Below, one piece after another: positions 61,250-64,000 of a DNA stretch of 64,000 nucleotides. The DNA comes from Echinarachnius parma (lineage: Eukaryota > Echinodermata > Echinoidea > Clypeasteroida > Echinarachniidae), in contig JBAMJV010003226.1 in the NCBI GenBank assembly GCA_037951105.1, positions 150,966 through 214,965 on the forward strand, read 5' to 3'. Each line of letters starts with the position of its first letter. The stretch's first letter is position 1. The notes beneath the pieces are model-generated. The model ran no database searches. It saw nothing but the letters and a program-made list of their open reading frames with translations, and was not told where the DNA came from. A program made the translations under genes and the position numbers.

Positions 61250-62728
61250 CAAAGTTTATTACTTCAAAATATGTTATATTCTATATCCAGAGGGTTAATC
61301 CTATTTTTAATATTAATTAACCGAAACCTAATGACCGGAAGAACTACAGGACACAACCTATCCTTCCGTACAGATGATGATGATGATGATGAATGTGAGG
61401 GAACCTGGCCCTGATACAGACAAGCATAGGACTATATGAAGATTGAAAACCGATAAACGCCTTTTTTTTTAAAGATAAAGGTACCATCATATAACACAAA
61501 ATATTGTCTTTTAAACAATATCTTAATCATTGCATTTATCATGTATATTTTGAAAGATAGTATCACATTATTTTTCTTATTTTTTCAGTTGTTTTACAGC
61601 AGGTTTGATAATCACAATTATCTTGGATTTGTTTAAATGGTTTTATTGTTTTTTGCATCGAAACCTGTTGTATGTTTACAATGGAAAGGAGAGAAGAAGT
61701 GAAATAACTAATTACAATAGCACATTTCTATTTTGTTGCCTTGACTTTTATATGACTTCCTGTTAACCCCTTTTCAGCAACCTTTCAGTTTCAAGAATGT
61801 CAGAAGTTTTAGCAGGTAGATTTCAACTTAACTCAATGGAATCCAATATCGGTATCAAATTTCTAGCCAACATTTCTCAATTATTTACGCTTGCATTTTC
61901 AACTCTCAAAAAAAAAAAAAATATGTTTAAAAAAGGATTGCAATATTAAAGGTGATTCAGATTCCTAAATCAGATCTATGCAAAAGCCTAGATGTGCATG
62001 GTACGAAATACACCCTGGATCAGTGTTATGCAGTGTGCTCAAACTAGCATACATGTAAATTAAGTTCAGTTCAGCTCAGTTTATTTCACATCTCTTTAAA
62101 AAATACAATGGAATATACATTGGAAACAAAACAAAAACACAATATTCAAGAGTAAAAAAACATGACCATTTAAAATCTACACGCATTATTACAAGAAATT
62201 GAGAAATATATAGTAAAAATAAGTGTAGTGGATGTGAGGGAAAGGCAAAGGCCATTGGCCTGTCAAGGCCTTTCCCTTTTCTAACTACAACTTATTGAAA
62301 TGAGTATTTATCATAAATATCAAAATATACAAAACACACATAACACATAAAAACACACAAAAACAGGCATAAATTAAGAGATCTATTGTAATGAAAAATG
62401 GTAAACTGCGATCAAACATTGCTCTTTAAATCCCCACCCATGACAATGTTTAATGTCTTTGCAATATTATACAATTTGATCAATGATTCACTCCATTAAC
62501 AGTTATATTAGTCTGATAACTTCTTTCCTTTTCCCCAATTAATATGTTCTGTTTCAGTTTCTTTTTGCGAAATTCCCACTTAATTGCCACTTAAACTTCT
62601 CTGTTTGATCTTTTCACTTTCAGTATGTTCACTTTTGAAGTTCCCCAAACCATGCATCGTCTATGCACTGCCTACGACACACTACAGAATAGTAATTAAC
62701 GTTTGATTGGTCTGAAACGATTCATGTA
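61250..62728. other. No gene seen
   Basis: AT-rich. (ATG)n at 61375-61392. The 'ttcagttcagctcagtttat' text at 62065-62085 looks like a dispersed repeat end. Nothing else is assigned. Confidence 0.45.
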
Positions 62729-62912
62729 CAGTCAAACCTGTCTATTAGTGGCCACCTGTCTATAGCAGCCAACCTGCCTATAGTGGCCACCAAAAGCGAT
62801 CCTTTGAAGATAAAAAAACAGTGGTATGGAACCTGTCTAGATAGAGGTCACCTGTCTTAAGTGGCCATTTTTCTTGTTTCCCTTGGGTGGTCAATATACG
62901 CAGGTTTGACTG
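62729..62912. mobile_element. CAGTCAAACCTGTCTATTAG MITE, second copy
   Basis: It has the same ends and internal 'tagtggccacctgtctatag' repeats as 38896-39073. TA precedes the left end; the right-hand TA is mutated. Confidence 0.85.
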
Positions 62913-63361
62913 AACATGTAAATCTCATTGACACTTCCTTTGCACATGAGCCAATTTGCTCAATGATTCACTCTGTTTACTGTCATTTTGTTGATGACTT
63001 CCTTCCTTTTCCTTCCTCTCTTCCTTTTTTAAAATTTATCTATTTTTTAATTTCTATGTTTCGTTTTTTCAGCTTTTTTGTTTGTAATTCCCAATGCATT
63101 GCCTACGAAACACAACAGGATGTACGCGTTTGAGTGGTCTGAAATACATGAAGGTAAATCTTAGTAAACCCTATTAGACTTTTTTTCAAAATGTATGTAT
63201 ATAAATTGCAGTATCTTGATATTTGTTATTCTTTTAATGTAACAATATGTTTTGCATCTCTTTGTTACTTCTAAACATTTATATATTTATGTACAATTGT
63301 ATAATTCATTTCAAATGTTTTTGTAACGATTTTTAAAAGTCATGTTTTTATAACGGTTACA

Positions 63362-63590
63362 GTCCGTTATTCCGAAGGTTCGTTATTCCGAAGGTTCAGT
63401 TATTCCGAAGGTTCGATATTCCGAAGGTTCGTTATTCCGAAGGTTCGTTATTCCGAAGGTTCGTTGATCCGAAAATAAAATCAGGTTCGTTATTGCGAAG
63501 GTTCGTTGATCCGAAAATAAAATCGGGTTCGTTATTCCGAAGGTTCGTTAGTCCTAAAATGAAATAGGGTTCGTTAATCCGAAAATTAAA
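63362..63590 (+). repeat. 16-bp tandem repeat (GGTTCGTTATTCCGAA)
   Basis: The unit repeats directly about six times to 63470. It then alternates with 'gatccgaaaataaaatc' spacers to about 63590. The minus-strand 77-codon frame with repeated FRINEPxFI / LRNNEPDFIFGSTN text is a reading of this array. Confidence 0.9.
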
Positions 63591-64000
63591 TAAATACGAC
63601 GTAGAAAAAAATTGAGTTGATTTGATTTTGAGCAGTGTGGACTTGGGAAAGGGGATCAATCTCACTCTAATTGCCGTGGCTGCATGGGGGGTGGGGAGAA
63701 TGGGAGGGGGGCAAAGAGTGGCTTTACAATTCTAGTCAAATTGTATATAATTTGTCTTTGTAAAACAGTGCAATAAGAATGAGATATATATATTTATATC
63801 TTTCTCATGTAAAAAAAACATGAAATAAAACCAAAATCAATTTGATATAATTATAATTATGTCCTAAAGTTAGATTTTGCTGCTTGATATCAGTCCAAAA
63901 TCACATTTTATTTGTCTGAATTGTATGTATTTCATCATAAATAGCAACTAAGGGCAGGGGGGGGGGGCTGCTATTTTGAATCCCCGCAAGTGATGTTTTC
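63591..64000. other. No gene; partial copy of the 72-bp repeat at the end
   Basis: AT-rich until a G-run at 63957-63967. 'gctgctattttgaatccccg' and 'caagtgat' then match the unit of the 16430-17038 array, and the repeat runs off the window. Confidence 0.6.

Noticed and set aside
63432..63665. 77-codon minus-strand frame with NNEPDFIFGSTN repeats
   Set aside because: It is an artefact of the GGTTCGTTATTCCGAA array.

Overview
Eukaryotic, AT-rich, intron-containing and very repeat-dense DNA. The two host protein genes, the dispersed TAGGCCTATA-type motifs, the many non-autonomous DNA transposons and the CR1/L2-like LINEs suggest a marine invertebrate deuterostome. An echinoderm is the best guess, but this is inferred from sequence style and is not proven. 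I see no prokaryotic operons, CRISPR array or rRNA.

Layout. 1-19.7 kb has no convincing host gene. It is built of nested terminal-inverted-repeat (TIR) elements and tandem arrays: GACGTC-rich repeats at 2.2-4.6 and 6.1-6.8 kb, an AACGTT-rich 122-bp array at 13.6-15.1 kb, several copies of a G-tract-rich dispersed repeat, and a ~72-bp array nested in another element at 16.3-17.4 kb. A single-exon class A GPCR reading frame lies at 19.75-20.82 kb (+ strand). Its extracellular N-terminus and its seven-helix body are in different frames. A decayed Tc1-like transposon fills 21.96-23.36 kb; its third catalytic acidic codon aligns with a stop. 23.4-31.6 kb is mostly unassigned sequence with small inverted-repeat elements. 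A long CR1/L2-like LINE with an intact 964-codon endonuclease/reverse-transcriptase frame (31.95-35.15 kb) has inserted into a TTAA-flanked element.

From 36.8 to 56.8 kb, on the minus strand, lies the 3' part of one large host gene: an OCA2/P-protein-type multi-pass transporter. I can join 15 exons with GT-AG introns into a continuous 643-codon frame ending in a stop. The N-terminal exons (roughly 180-200 residues, judged from the vertebrate protein) were not found and are probably beyond the window or in unrecognised sequence above 56.8 kb.

The most unusual feature is inside this gene. At eight of the 15 exons (3, 4, 7, 8, 10, 11, 14 and 15) degenerate copies of one exon edge plus adjoining intron lie nearby, once or in tandem, always on the side of the edge they copy. 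The introns also hold a 31-bp satellite, a duplicated and inverted block, an inverted-repeat element whose right end has become an 87-bp satellite, and a ~670-bp polypurine tract. 56.8-64 kb has small TIR elements, LINE relics and a 16-bp tandem array, with no recognised gene.
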